In this document: positions 9,307 through 18,430 of the stretch, piece by piece
Layout: every line of letters begins with the position of its first letter
How positions within the stretch are numbered: the stretch's first letter is position 1
From: Candidatus Bathyarchaeota archaeon
GTDB taxonomy: Archaea > Thermoproteota > Bathyarchaeia > Bathyarchaeales > Bathycorpusculaceae
Direction of reading: 5' to 3'
Assembly: GCA_026014465.1 (NCBI GenBank)
Contig: JAOZID010000010.1
Coordinates: 1,150,303 to 1,214,302 of the forward strand
DNA: 64,000 nucleotides
Translations under genes and position numbers: made by a program
The notes under the pieces: generated by a model
Database searches by the model: none
What the model saw: only the letters and a program-made list of their open reading frames with translations
What the model was told of the DNA's origin: nothing

Positions 9307-10401
9307 TTAACGGTCTTTTTTGCCGTCTATCCAGTCTTCGGTCCATTGCCTTGCGACGGAATCAGGCACCTGAACAGGCGGATGCTTAAACGCGTAGGAG
9401 GGCATACTTAGCAGGGCACCTGAGATTTTGCGGTCTAACGCGATTTTGGCTGCGCGAATAAGGTCGATGACGACGCCTCCGCTGTTTGGGCTGTCCTCCA
9501 CTTCAAGTTTGGCGCTAATGTTAATGGGGCGGTCACCAAACTTTCTGCCCTTGAGGCTGATGTAGCAGATTTTTTTGTTCTGCAAAAAAGGCACAAAGTC
9601 CGAAGGACCAATGCGGGTGGGCAAATCGTAGGGAACTAGGCTAGTGACGGCTTCAGTTTTGCTAATCCGCTTGGATTTGAGGCGGTTCTCCACAGTCATA
9701 TTCTGAAAGTCCGTGTCGCCGCCAAGGTTAAGCTGATACGTTTCGTCGACGATCACGCCGCGGTCTAAGCAGAGCCTAACTAGGGTGCGGTGCAGAATCG
9801 TTGCGCCGACTTGGCTTTTGATGTCATCACCCAAGATGGGTACGCCTGCTTCTTCAAATTTGGCTGCCCACTCTTTGTTGGAGGCTATGAATTCGGGCAT
9901 GCAATTCACAAAGGCACATCCCGCGTCCATGGCTGCTTGAGCGTAGAAGCGGGTGGCGTCGTGGCTGCCTACGGGAAGGTAGTTAACCAGAACTTGGGTT
10001 TTGGTTTCTTTGAGGATTTTGACAACGTTTGCGGGGTCGTAGTTGCTGTCGTCATAAACATTGAAGGTTTCACGCATGTGAGGCGCTACGCCGTCTAAAA
10101 TTGGCGCGGACGAGACGGTGACGCCTAAGGGTGGGACGTCTGAGAATTTTTCGCAGCAGTTGGGTTTTTCCCATATGGCTTCGGAGAGGTCTTTTCCGAT
10201 TTTGTCTTTGTTAACTTCAAACGCTGCCACGAACTTTAGGTCCCGTATGTGGTACCCGCCGTAGTTCACGTGCATAAGACCAGGCACGGTCTCATCGTCT
10301 TTAGCGTCTTTATAATATTGGGTTCCTTGAATCAGAGCACAAGCACTATTACCCACACCAACCAAAGCTACACGAATCTCAGGCAAACCAGCACCATCCA
10401 T
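9307..10401 (-). CDS. ino1: Inositol-1-phosphate synthase (Ino1)
   Basis: Converts glucose 6-phosphate to myo-inositol 1-phosphate with bound NAD, the first step to archaetidylinositol lipids. The ATG at 10401 follows GTGAG by five bases; a TTG immediately before it is an alternative. The 364-residue product has the NAD-binding GVGNSACALIQG near the N-terminus, the family core with NYLPVGSHDATRFYAQAA, NCMPEFIASN and GDDIKSQVGATILH, which holds catalytic lysine and aspartate residues, then LNLGGDTDFQNM. Length is typical for archaeal enzymes. The likely partner, a CDP-alcohol phosphotransferase, is at 32.7-33.3 kb. Confidence 0.95.
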   Translation of the reverse strand: MDGAGLPEIRVALVGVGNSACALIQGTQYYKDAKDDETVPGLMHVNYGGYHIRDLKFVAAFEVNKDKIGKDLSEAIWEKPNCCEKFSDVPPLGVTVSSAPILDGVAPHMRETFNVYDDSNYDPANVVKILKETKTQVLVNYLPVGSHDATRFYAQAAMDAGCAFVNCMPEFIASNKEWAAKFEEAGVPILGDDIKSQVGATILHRTLVRLCLDRGVIVDETYQLNLGGDTDFQNMTVENRLKSKRISKTEAVTSLVPYDLPTRIGPSDFVPFLQNKKICYISLKGRKFGDRPINISAKLEVEDSPNSGGVVIDLIRAAKIALDRKISGALLSMPSYAFKHPPVQVPDSVARQWTEDWIDGKKDR

Positions 10402-10429
10402 CAATGCTCACAGCTAACACGAATCTGCG

Positions 10430-11662
10430 CTATAACTTTTTTCTTTTTCTAACAAAAACCAACAAAGCAACCACAACAAGAATTACGGTTAGGATGATTG
10501 CAGCGGCGGTTACAAACGGGTTAAGCGAAGGGGAAGCGACTTTGGCGTATCCGAGGGGCGTGTATTTTTGGTTGAGGGTTATGTTAGTGGTTGTTTGGTT
10601 TACGCCGCCAAGAAGATAAAATGTGTCGTTCACGTTTTCTATGGCGTAGCTCCATCGGGTAATTGGCATGGGGACTCCAGTAGTCCAAGTGTCAGTTTTG
10701 GGGTCGTAAACTTGAGTGATGTTTGTGCGAGAATAGTTGGTGGTAGTACATCCGCCAAACAAGTAGATGTACGTGGGAGTTGCTGTTTGGGTGGTTGTGC
10801 CTGTTGTAGCGTCAAAAACGCCAGTTGGCATTGGTGCACCTTGGTTCCAGCTGTCGGTTTGGGGGTCATAAACCTGCACTGCATCAAAAACCGTGGTGGG
10901 ATAGGGTGTTTTGTCTGCGCCGCCGATTAGGAAGAATTTGCCGTTGAGGATAACCCAAGAGAATTTTGTGACGAGTATTGGCGGGTTTGAGCCTTGGAGC
11001 CACGTGTCGGTTTGGGGGTCATAAACCTGCACGGTTAAAGCGGTTTGGTTTGTTTTGCCAAAGACGTAGATTTTGCCATCTAAAACCTCTGAAAAACCGC
11101 CGCTAACCGCCAAAGGAATAGACGCCGCCAAGCGCCACGAGTCAGTTGTTATATCGTAGACTTCGTTTTCGACAAACGGCAAAGCATCAGTTGCCCACGG
11201 ATTTGTCGTGTGACCCCCTATCACGTAGATTTCGCCATCAACAACGGTGGCGTAGGGGTTCATTCTTGTCGTTGACATGGACGCTTTTGTTGCCCAAGCA
11301 TCGGTTGCAGGGTCATAAACAAGCGCGGATGGCGGGTTAGTTCCCTCGCCACTAAAGCCACCTACAAAGTAGATTTTGTCTTCGTAAACAAGCAATGAGG
11401 CACCGTAACGGCTAAGCGGCGTAGGGGTTTTTGTTTGCCAATTATCTGCTTTGGGGTCGTATTCGTAATTGATGAGCATGTAAGAGCCGTCGCTGTTGTT
11501 TACGTAGTCGCCGATGGCGTAGATTTTTCCGTTTACAACTGCGGTGTTAACAGACTGCCACGGCGAAGGCAAAGGAGACAATGTAGTCCAAGAATCCGAA
11601 CCAGAAAGGGCAGCATTCGCTAGAAGGATAAGAAGCAAAAGAATGGAAAATATTTTGTTCAT
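10430..11662 (-). CDS. Surface-anchored Kelch-repeat beta-propeller protein
   Basis: A 410-residue protein with a signal peptide (residues 1-22), six or so Kelch repeats and a C-terminal membrane anchor followed by RKRKKL, so the propeller faces outside. The repeats show the pattern of a hydrophobic strand, GG and a later W, for example KIYFVGGFSG, YVIGGHT, FFLIGGADK and YLFGGCTTT, and a recurring VYDPQTDTW. AGGAG lies nine bases before the ATG, inside the end of the upstream gene, six bases away, so the pair forms an operon. Probably binds protein or sugar; partner unknown. Confidence 0.88.
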   Translation of the reverse strand: MNKIFSILLLLILLANAALSGSDSWTTLSPLPSPWQSVNTAVVNGKIYAIGDYVNNSDGSYMLINYEYDPKADNWQTKTPTPLSRYGASLLVYEDKIYFVGGFSGEGTNPPSALVYDPATDAWATKASMSTTRMNPYATVVDGEIYVIGGHTTNPWATDALPFVENEVYDITTDSWRLAASIPLAVSGGFSEVLDGKIYVFGKTNQTALTVQVYDPQTDTWLQGSNPPILVTKFSWVILNGKFFLIGGADKTPYPTTVFDAVQVYDPQTDSWNQGAPMPTGVFDATTGTTTQTATPTYIYLFGGCTTTNYSRTNITQVYDPKTDTWTTGVPMPITRWSYAIENVNDTFYLLGGVNQTTTNITLNQKYTPLGYAKVASPSLNPFVTAAAIILTVILVVVALLVFVRKRKKL

Positions 11663-11668
11663 TTGCGA

Positions 11669-12544
11669 TTAACTCCTGCTTTTCTGCATACGCTTTGCCA
11701 AAACAGCAACCGCAGGCAACACCACAACGCAAGCAAACATAATCACCCAAGCAGGGAACTCGGGGACAGAAGGCGAAGGCTTCAGAGTTTGGCTAGGAGA
11801 AGTCGAAGGAGAAGATGGGGGGGTTTGTGAAGGCAAAGTGGGAGTTGGGGAGAGCGTATTTGGATTTATGTTGAAACGTATTGTTTCTGAAACGCCTGTG
11901 TTTTCTGAAGTAGTTGCTGCATAGACGAAGAGGTTGTGGTACCCGTCAGAAAGGTTGGTGAGGGTTGTGTTTCCCGTTATGGAAACTGGAGGGTTGTGGT
12001 CTAGACGGTAGCTCATGGTCGAAACGGGTTTATCCACAGTAAAGGTTAGCGCCACAGATGGGGTTTTGTATGTTGAGGTTGTGGGGGAGAGTATGGAAAG
12101 GTAGGGAGCGTTGAAGTCTATGGTGAAGTGGCTGGTTTTGCTGTTTTCAGTGGTTAAGTTGTAGATGCCACAGTAGGTTGCGTAGACGGTTATGTTGTGT
12201 TTGCCTTGAGGTAACACGGGCAAAGCGGCTTGCGCCGTAACGGTGGAAAAGAAATCCTCGCCTAATCCCAGATAAACTGTGGATACGGAAACGTTTTCTT
12301 CACCATCTAAACTGTACTCAACCTGTCTTGTTGCGTTTTCGAAATCAAAAAACGCACTGAGCGTCACGTTGAGCAAAAGCGAACCCGAATTATACGTCTT
12401 ATTAGCAGGAGACCCAAACACTATTCCAGGCGGACCAGGAACAAAATTTGCCTCCGCCACTTCAAACTCCAAACCCGCAGGTAACAAAACCAGCAAACCC
12501 AAAACCGTCAACGTCGCAGCCACAAAGAAGCAAGGCTTTTGCAT
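11669..12544 (-). CDS. Secreted protein with PEF-CTERM-like C-terminal sorting signal
   Basis: ATG at 12544 is chosen because it opens a clean signal peptide (MQKPCFFVAATLTVLGLL and so on); the open frame continues upstream without a better site. The 291-residue product has two or three Ig-like beta domains with many N-glycosylation sequons (NxT/S), then a long Ser/Thr/Pro linker and a C-terminus of VPEFPAW, a hydrophobic helix and KRMQKSRS. The tripartite PEF, helix and basic tail matches the PEF-CTERM signal recognised by archaeosortase in methanogens. No archaeosortase gene is in the window. It lies directly upstream of the Kelch protein gene. Confidence 0.8.
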   Translation of the reverse strand: MQKPCFFVAATLTVLGLLVLLPAGLEFEVAEANFVPGPPGIVFGSPANKTYNSGSLLLNVTLSAFFDFENATRQVEYSLDGEENVSVSTVYLGLGEDFFSTVTAQAALPVLPQGKHNITVYATYCGIYNLTTENSKTSHFTIDFNAPYLSILSPTTSTYKTPSVALTFTVDKPVSTMSYRLDHNPPVSITGNTTLTNLSDGYHNLFVYAATTSENTGVSETIRFNINPNTLSPTPTLPSQTPPSSPSTSPSQTLKPSPSVPEFPAWVIMFACVVVLPAVAVLAKRMQKSRS

Positions 12545-12764
12545 AGCCACCACAAAATAACAGACTACAACTGAGCCTAAGAGGGTTTTTGTAAGAGTTT
12601 CTTGACTAGAAAGCCAAATCACCACAAGGGCAAGTCAAAGTTTCTTGACCCGTCAGCTGTAAAACAAAAACAAAGCAGAACGTAAAAGCCGTGGCGTGGG
12701 AGGATTATGGTAAGATTAAAAAGGGAACTGGGGTTTACATTGGTTTGATGGGTTGATTGTATTT

Positions 12765-13139
12765 ATGAGTAGTAATGAGAGTGAAGTAAACATAAGGTAT
12801 GAGCCGTTTAAGGAGATAGTTGTTATGGAGCAGACAAAGTTTGCTTCTCCTGATGAGATGGCAAGGTTTACATCGGTTATTGCGGGCGGTAAACTGGCGG
12901 GGCTTTACTGGGCGGAAGGCGTGGTTTTCTTGTATTTTCCGTTGCCTCCCTCGAATACGGCGGTTGCCAAGATGCTCATAGAAAACGGTAAAGTCTACTG
13001 GACGTTTCTGGGTTACGCAATTATGCCACAGTACCAAGCCATCATAGAAACCAAAGAAAAAATGATAGTTCCCGTCATCGACATATCAAACAACCCTATG
13101 CTACGCAAAGTCGCCAAATGGCTCAAAGAACAACAATAA
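12765..13139 (+). CDS. Conserved-looking small protein of unknown function
   Basis: I do not recognise the family. ATG at 12765 (TTG at 12753 is possible) gives 124 residues with a mixed alpha/beta pattern and no signal peptide or cysteines. Notable segments are DEMARFTSVIAGGKLAGLYW and a hydrophobic core GVVFLYFPLPPSN. The product ends with basic residues KVAKWLKEQQ. It is a single gene that converges with the acyl-CoA synthetase gene. Codon use resembles its neighbours, so I believe it is real. Confidence 0.65.
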   Translation: MSSNESEVNIRYEPFKEIVVMEQTKFASPDEMARFTSVIAGGKLAGLYWAEGVVFLYFPLPPSNTAVAKMLIENGKVYWTFLGYAIMPQYQAIIETKEKMIVPVIDISNNPMLRKVAKWLKEQQ

Positions 13140-13281
13140 ACAAAACCCAAACAACAAAACACAGAAAAAAATCCGCTAACCCCCACAGCTTTTATTGGCA
13201 AGTTGACAGCGGCGAAAGCAACATCAAAAATTTATAAGAACGCCGCAGGTTAAAGGCTACACAGTTCAGCTTTAGGGGGGG

Positions 13282-14778
13282 TTATTTTTTGCGTGTTTTT
13301 GCTAGGAAGTCTTTGATGTATTTTTCTGCGCATCCGTTTTTTTGCAGGTAGGCGCCGTAGGTTGAGAGTGCTTTCATGGAGCGGGCGGCGTCTTCAGGGG
13401 AGGTGTAAGAGGGAACGCCAAGTTTGTCGAAGCGGCTGCGGGTGTAGAGTGCCATTTCGGTTTCGCCTATGTCGCACATGACGATGGGTTTGGTGTATTT
13501 GCGTGAGATTTCGCAGATATCGTCGATGTATTTTTCGCGCAGCCCAGGCATGTGATGCAAGCCAAGGAGGATGATGCCGTGTATGTTGGGGTCTTTGAAC
13601 ATGATGTCGGCGGATATGGTGAACATGTCGTCGGTGACGGAGCCGGTGAGGTCAACGGGGTTGTTGGTGGCGGCGATTTTTAGGATGGTGCCGTCTTCTT
13701 TGAGTTTTTGGAATTGCTCAGCGGTTTCTTTGGAGAACGCGTTTACGGTTAAGCCTAAGAGTTCGCATTCGTCCACGGTCATGACGCCTGGTCCGCCTGC
13801 GTCGGTTAGTATGCCGATGTTTTTGCCAAGGGCGGGGGGCTGCATGGCTAAGACTTTGCCGATGTCGAAGAATTCTTCCATATCACGGGCGCGTATTATG
13901 CCTGCTTGCTCGAACGCGGCGTCGTAGACTTTGTCGGAGCCTGCGATGGCGCCTGTGTGGGAAGCTGCTGCTCGTGCGCCTGCCGCGCTTTTACCCGACT
14001 TGATGACCACGACGGGTTTTTTCACGGTGACTTTTTTGGTGACGTTTATGAATCTACGCCCATACTTGATATCTTCCAAGTAGACAAGTACGACTTTGGT
14101 TTCTTTGTCGTAGAGCATGTAATTGATGATCTCGGCTTCGGTTACGTCGCATTTGTTTCCAAAACTGACAAATTTGCTAACGCCCATCTGGCGACCTGTG
14201 AGGTAGTCTAGGGCGGCTACGCCAAAGGCTCCGCTTTGGGTTACCATGGCTATATCGCCTGGGAGGGGTCGGGGCGTGGCTATGACGTCTTCTCCTGTGG
14301 TTAGCACTTTGGTTTCAGGCAAAAACAAAGAGTCCACGCCAGTTTTAGAGTAGTAAACGCCAAGGCAGTTAGGTCCCAAGATACGTATGCCGCCTTTCTG
14401 CGCGATTTCCACGACTTCGTCTTCAAGTGCGGTGTTGCCGACTTCTTTGAAGCCAGAGCTGATTATGGCGGCGGTTTGAACATTTTTGGTTATAGCTTCT
14501 TCCATTACGCTGGGAACCACTTTTGCAGGAACAATAATAACAATAAAATCAACATCGCCTGGGATAGCCTTCAGTGAAGAGTAGCAGCGAAAACCCAAGA
14601 TTGAATCGTCCTTGGGGTTGACGGGGTATAGTTCGCCTTTGAAGACGCCGCGTAGTTTGTTGGTTGCAAAGTTTTTGAAAATCACATATCCAGCTTTGTC
14701 CACCTTTTTGGTGGCGCCGATAACAGCGACAGAACGAGGATTAAAGAAGGCATCTAACTTTTTGAGTGTTTCTTCCAT
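13282..14778 (-). CDS. acdA: ADP-forming acyl-CoA synthetase, alpha subunit
   Basis: Makes ATP from acetyl-CoA or another acyl-CoA, ADP and phosphate, releasing the acid: the main energy-conserving step of peptide and sugar fermentation in archaea. The 498-residue product has the CoA-binding Rossmann domain with PRSVAVIGAT at 14-23, the succinyl-CoA-ligase-like domains, and the phosphorylated histidine in ASHTGAIAG (His about 274). Length fits the alpha type. The ATP-grasp beta subunit is not encoded next to it, so it must be elsewhere or outside the window. AT-rich TATA-like sequence is found at about 14815-14822. Confidence 0.92.
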   Translation of the reverse strand: MEETLKKLDAFFNPRSVAVIGATKKVDKAGYVIFKNFATNKLRGVFKGELYPVNPKDDSILGFRCYSSLKAIPGDVDFIVIIVPAKVVPSVMEEAITKNVQTAAIISSGFKEVGNTALEDEVVEIAQKGGIRILGPNCLGVYYSKTGVDSLFLPETKVLTTGEDVIATPRPLPGDIAMVTQSGAFGVAALDYLTGRQMGVSKFVSFGNKCDVTEAEIINYMLYDKETKVVLVYLEDIKYGRRFINVTKKVTVKKPVVVIKSGKSAAGARAAASHTGAIAGSDKVYDAAFEQAGIIRARDMEEFFDIGKVLAMQPPALGKNIGILTDAGGPGVMTVDECELLGLTVNAFSKETAEQFQKLKEDGTILKIAATNNPVDLTGSVTDDMFTISADIMFKDPNIHGIILLGLHHMPGLREKYIDDICEISRKYTKPIVMCDIGETEMALYTRSRFDKLGVPSYTSPEDAARSMKALSTYGAYLQKNGCAEKYIKDFLAKTRKK

Positions 14779-14886
14779 GGTTTATCCCAGCCGCGTCCGT
14801 TAGAATTATGCTCTGTTTTTTATGCTTTACTGCTCAAAAAATCAACTCTGGTTATATGCGACATGGTCAAGAAATGCTGCTTCAAA

Positions 14887-15741
14887 CTAAACAGAGCAAA
14901 ATTTGCGTGCTCTGCGAACCAAAACCACAGGTTTATGGTGTATCTGTGCAAGCATATCCCAGGTCACCGCGGTTGGAGCAACTTTGAAGCGTGCAGCCAT
15001 ATCCCACACAGTCGCGCCTGAGCCAGGTCCGCTGGCGTGGTCTGCAACGTTAGCTATAGTCAAAGCTTGAGATGCTGCAAGAGAAGCCCCCGCAACAGCA
15101 AGAGGCGTAGGGCGCCTGCGAAGCTTAAAGAATCTGCCCACAACATATGCGAAGACTGCGCCGTGGGAGTGGATGCCAACGAGGGGGTTTGGGCGTGGGG
15201 TGAAGTGGTAGTTTTTGAAGGTGTAGGTTTTGTCGGTGTCCACGATTAGGACGGCAACGTTTTTGTGGGTCGTGGTGTGGATTTGTTTTTGGATTTCTTG
15301 AGCTATAGCTTTTGGGTTGTTTAGGGGCAAGCAGACGTAGGCGTAGGGCAAGTTGGAGCCGTCTATTGCGCCTTCTGAACCAAACAGTAGAGCCTGCCAA
15401 AAACCCGCATACTCCAAGGAGACCTGTTTGTGAGCTGCACCCTCCCGTGGATACTGTTGTAGCCTGCGGCGCAAGCGTTGTCCAAGGCGGCAAACAACCC
15501 CCAAACAGCCCCCCCAAACATAAGGCATCCAAAAATTAGCCAAAACCCGCGCAGTGAACCCAGCCTCAAAAACTGATTCATCCACCAAGTTCCCCCGCGC
15601 AGTTGACAGCGCTTTTTCAGAGACCACCACAAAATCGCCATCCTCCACCCTACCCGATACAGCCCTTGCTATCTCCAGAGCATAATCTGTCTTGGGCTTC
15701 CAGTAAGCCATGTGAAGTGCCAAAGCATGATACTGGGTCAT
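14887..15741 (-). CDS. CofE-like (F420-0:gamma-glutamyl ligase family) protein
   Basis: Resembles the F420-0:gamma-glutamyl ligase family (PF01996), which adds glutamate to the F420 lactate side chain. The 284-residue product has the family N-terminal pattern DGDFVVVSEKALSTARGN near 34-51 and a later metal-site-like segment IVDTDKTYTF with GIHSHGAVFAYVVGRF. It is longer and more divergent than typical CofE (about 250), so it may act on another substrate. No other F420 gene is nearby. It lies in a leftward run of unrelated genes with the SAM hydrolase 57 bp upstream. Confidence 0.7.
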   Translation of the reverse strand: MTQYHALALHMAYWKPKTDYALEIARAVSGRVEDGDFVVVSEKALSTARGNLVDESVFEAGFTARVLANFWMPYVWGGCLGVVCRLGQRLRRRLQQYPREGAAHKQVSLEYAGFWQALLFGSEGAIDGSNLPYAYVCLPLNNPKAIAQEIQKQIHTTTHKNVAVLIVDTDKTYTFKNYHFTPRPNPLVGIHSHGAVFAYVVGRFFKLRRRPTPLAVAGASLAASQALTIANVADHASGPGSGATVWDMAARFKVAPTAVTWDMLAQIHHKPVVLVRRARKFCSV

Positions 15742-15798
15742 GTCCTTCTACAGAGGCACTTCTTGCGAGATTATTAAAAGATTAAGCTCCAAAACAGG

Positions 15799-16596
15799 CT
15801 ACACAACAGAAAAAACGATTTTGTCCCCCACGCGGATTTGAAGTTTATCAGCGGTGCTACCTTGGTTTAGGGCGATTTCGAGGTAGCCGTGGCTGCCGAC
15901 AAGAAGCAAAGGCTGCTTTGGTTCAACGTCGCCGTAAGTCTTGGAAAAACCAAGCTTCAACTGCGCACAAGGCAACTCCACAGCAAACAAATCAACATTC
16001 AAAGACTTAACGTCCACAGGGTACACATTAGTGATTACGTTGCCAAAGCCATCCACATGCAAAACCTCCCCCATCACCCGAGTTTCTTGGACGGCAACAG
16101 ACGCAAAAGTAGGAGTTTCCAGTTCATCAATGGCTATTTTTTCCCCAAATGTGTCGATTGCTACACCGTTTGCGAGATGGGCGGCTGCAGGGGCGAAGAT
16201 GTCTCTGCCGTGGAAGGTAGAGCAAACGTGTGGGAGGGTGAATTTGGGGTTTGTGATTTGGTGAGCGGCAATTATGGTTTGGGGTTTGGCGGCTAATAAA
16301 AGCAAGCCGTTGTCGGGTCCAACAAAGAAGCCTTTTTTGGTTTGTATGATGATGGGGCGTCGTTGGGTGCCTACTCCTGGGTCTACGACGGCGACGTGGA
16401 TGGTACCTTGGGGGAAGTAGGGGGCAGCGCAAGATAGGGTGTAGGCCCCGTTTCTTATGTTGAATTTTTCTATTTGATGTGTTGTGTCCACTATGGTTGC
16501 TTTGGGGCACAGAGTAAGGATTACGGCTTTAAGTTGGGCTGCGTAGGGATCTTTTAAGCCAAAATCGGTTGTTAGGGTAATTATTTGCGGAGGCAT
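15799..16596 (-). CDS. SAM hydroxide adenosyltransferase (DUF62 family)
   Basis: Hydrolyses S-adenosylmethionine to adenosine and methionine; the family is related to fluorinase and chlorinase. The 265-residue product begins with ITLTTDFGLKDPYAAQLKAV, carries the catalytic Asp and Arg in VDPGVGTQRRP (about residues 72-82) and the catalytic His in FHGRDIFAPAAAHLA (about 127-141). The C-terminal domain shows HVDGFGNVITN. This Asp-Arg-His set is that of the hydroxide-dependent subgroup and not the halogenases. The neighbouring adenosylhomocysteinase at 51.8 kb is another SAM-cycle gene but is distant. Confidence 0.92.
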   Translation of the reverse strand: MPPQIITLTTDFGLKDPYAAQLKAVILTLCPKATIVDTTHQIEKFNIRNGAYTLSCAAPYFPQGTIHVAVVDPGVGTQRRPIIIQTKKGFFVGPDNGLLLLAAKPQTIIAAHQITNPKFTLPHVCSTFHGRDIFAPAAAHLANGVAIDTFGEKIAIDELETPTFASVAVQETRVMGEVLHVDGFGNVITNVYPVDVKSLNVDLFAVELPCAQLKLGFSKTYGDVEPKQPLLLVGSHGYLEIALNQGSTADKLQIRVGDKIVFSVV

Positions 16597-16656
16597 TTTC
16601 GTTGCTCTACAGTAAGGGGTGTTTATGCTGAAAACGTTTTTGCCTACCAGGCAGGT

Positions 16657-16941
16657 TTAGCCGCCGTGTACTACAGGTATGAAGACTATTTCGTCGCCGT
16701 CTTTTATGGGGGTTTGGAGCCCTTTGAGGATGCTGATTTCTTTGCCGTTAACTAAGATGAGTGCGTTGGGTTTGGGTTCTTCAAGCTGCTCGTCTAAGAG
16801 GCTACTACGCATTTGGGGCGCAACCTTGGAGAGTTCGTTAATTAACTCGAGCATGGAAAGCGGCTGTGGACAATCAAGGAAGTAAGTGTCTTTGCCGATG
16901 GCGTGGCGCAGTGCCCCAATAAACTTCAAAGTCAAGGTCAT
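16657..16941 (-). CDS. MoaD/ThiS-family ubiquitin-like sulfur carrier
   Basis: A 94-residue beta-grasp protein ending in VVHGG, the diglycine needed for thiocarboxylation or protein conjugation. ATG at 16941 has AGGA upstream and avoids overlap with the glycerate kinase stop; a TTG at 16974 is less likely. The pattern of LTLKFIGALRHAIGKD and GDEIVFIPVVHGG fits MoaD or archaeal SAMP proteins. No activating E1-like enzyme or MoaE is in the window. It could serve molybdenum or tungsten cofactor synthesis, tRNA thiolation or protein modification. Confidence 0.85.
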   Translation of the reverse strand: MTLTLKFIGALRHAIGKDTYFLDCPQPLSMLELINELSKVAPQMRSSLLDEQLEEPKPNALILVNGKEISILKGLQTPIKDGDEIVFIPVVHGG

Positions 16942-16960
16942 AACGTTTGCTTCCTGCCAG

Positions 16961-18337
16961 TTATAGGAGGACAATTACGGATATATCGTTGACATTTGTT
17001 CCTGTGGCGCCTGTGAAGATTTGGTCTTGGAGTTTTTCGAAGAACGGGTAGGAGTCGTTGTCTGCTAGGAGGTCTTGCGCGTTTAAGCCTTGTTTTTGGG
17101 CTTTTTGCAGGGTGTTCTCATCAACTATTGCGCCTGCAACGTCTGTTGGTCCGTCTACGCCGTCTGTGCATAAGGAGGCAACTACGCAGTTTTTGATGTT
17201 TTGGAGTTTTAGGGCAGCGGCTAGGGCAAGTTCTTGGTTTCGTCCGCCTTTGCCTTCTCCTTTGACGGTGACGGTTGTTTCGCCGCCTAAGACAATTCCT
17301 GCGGGTCGGGGCACAGGATTTCCTGACAAGTCTACTTCGCGGGCAACTGAAGCGAGCATGGTGCCTACGTGTCTTGCTTCGCCCTCTAACGTGGAGCTTA
17401 GCAGCAGCGTGTTTAAGCCTTCAGATTTTAGGCAGTCAATTACAGCTAAACTGGCAAGACGGTTATTACCCACAACCACATTGTGAACTCGCTCAAACGA
17501 CTTATCCCCCGGTTTAGGAGTCTCAGCAACGGCACCGGCAATGCCGTCAAGCAAAAACTGGCGTACCGAAAGCGGCGTGTAATCCCACAGTGCGTACTTG
17601 TCAAGAATGTTTTTGGCGTCAGAGAAGGTGGTTGGGTCGGGCACGGTTGGTCCTGAAGCGATTACGTCTAGGGGGTCGCCTACTACGTCGGAGAGTATGA
17701 GGTTTAGGACGGTTGCGGGGTAGGCTTTTTTTGCGAACCAGCCTCCTTTGAAGGCGGAGGTGTGTTTGCGTATGGAGTTGATTTCGTTTATGGTGGCTCC
17801 GCTTCTTAGCATGGCGGTGGTGAGGGCGCATTTTTCTTTTAGGGTGATGCTGTCTGCGGGCAGGGGCATGAGGCTTGAGCCGCCGCCTGAGATTAAACAG
17901 ATTATGAGGTCATTTTGGGTGGATTTTTCGACGAGGCGTTCCATTTGTTGGGTTCCGTTTATGCCTGCTTGGTCGGGGGTGGGGTGGCGGGTTTGGTTTA
18001 ACGTGATGATTTGGGTTTGGGGTTTTTCGCCGTAGGGTATGTTTACAAAACCGGTGGTTATGTAGTTACCAATTAAGTCTTCGAGGGCTTGAGCCATTAA
18101 CCCTGAAGCTTTGCCTCCGCCCACCACGTAGACATGTTCAAAACGGCTTAAGTCAAAAGAGAAATCCTCTACGCTTAACGTGCTGTTTTTTAGCGAAAGC
18201 CTAGAACGCAAAAGAGTCTTTGGGTCGATAGCGTTTAGGGCGCATTGGAAGCTTTTGAGAACTATGTCACGGGCTTTTTGCAAAGTCGGCGTCTCACCGT
18301 TCTTGACAAGCTGGTTCTGGTTAGCTATTTGAAACAT
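16961..18337 (-). CDS. Glycerate 2-kinase (MOFRL family)
   Basis: Phosphorylates D-glycerate to 2-phosphoglycerate in archaeal sugar breakdown. ATG at 18337 follows GGGAG by seven bases, while the open frame extends further without a ribosome site. The 458-residue product has the GckA N-terminal domain with VVGGGKASGLMAQALE, the SGGGSSLMPLPA loop, and the C-terminal MOFRL domain with GGETTVTVKGEGKGGRNQEL and CTDGVDGPTDVAGAIVD. All landmarks of the family are present at normal length. It shares a leftward run with the MoaD-like gene. Confidence 0.93.
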   Translation of the reverse strand: MFQIANQNQLVKNGETPTLQKARDIVLKSFQCALNAIDPKTLLRSRLSLKNSTLSVEDFSFDLSRFEHVYVVGGGKASGLMAQALEDLIGNYITTGFVNIPYGEKPQTQIITLNQTRHPTPDQAGINGTQQMERLVEKSTQNDLIICLISGGGSSLMPLPADSITLKEKCALTTAMLRSGATINEINSIRKHTSAFKGGWFAKKAYPATVLNLILSDVVGDPLDVIASGPTVPDPTTFSDAKNILDKYALWDYTPLSVRQFLLDGIAGAVAETPKPGDKSFERVHNVVVGNNRLASLAVIDCLKSEGLNTLLLSSTLEGEARHVGTMLASVAREVDLSGNPVPRPAGIVLGGETTVTVKGEGKGGRNQELALAAALKLQNIKNCVVASLCTDGVDGPTDVAGAIVDENTLQKAQKQGLNAQDLLADNDSYPFFEKLQDQIFTGATGTNVNDISVIVLL

Positions 18338-18430
18338 CAAAATACTCCCGCAAACAAGGCTACCACAAAAATAAAGAGTAAAAGCTAATAAACAATTGTG
18401 CACCGCCAAAAACCCAAAAGAAGCCGTTGG

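Noticed and set aside
10846-11034. Near-identical direct DNA repeat of about 30 bases (10846-10880 and 11000-11034).
   Set aside because: It lies in the Kelch gene and encodes the repeated VYDPQTD motif, so it is protein repeat structure and not a mobile or CRISPR repeat.
13225-13281. TATA-like ATTTATAAGAAC on the plus strand at about 13229-13240.
   Set aside because: No gene follows on that strand; a transcript would run antisense into the acyl-CoA synthetase gene. Kept only as a weak possibility.
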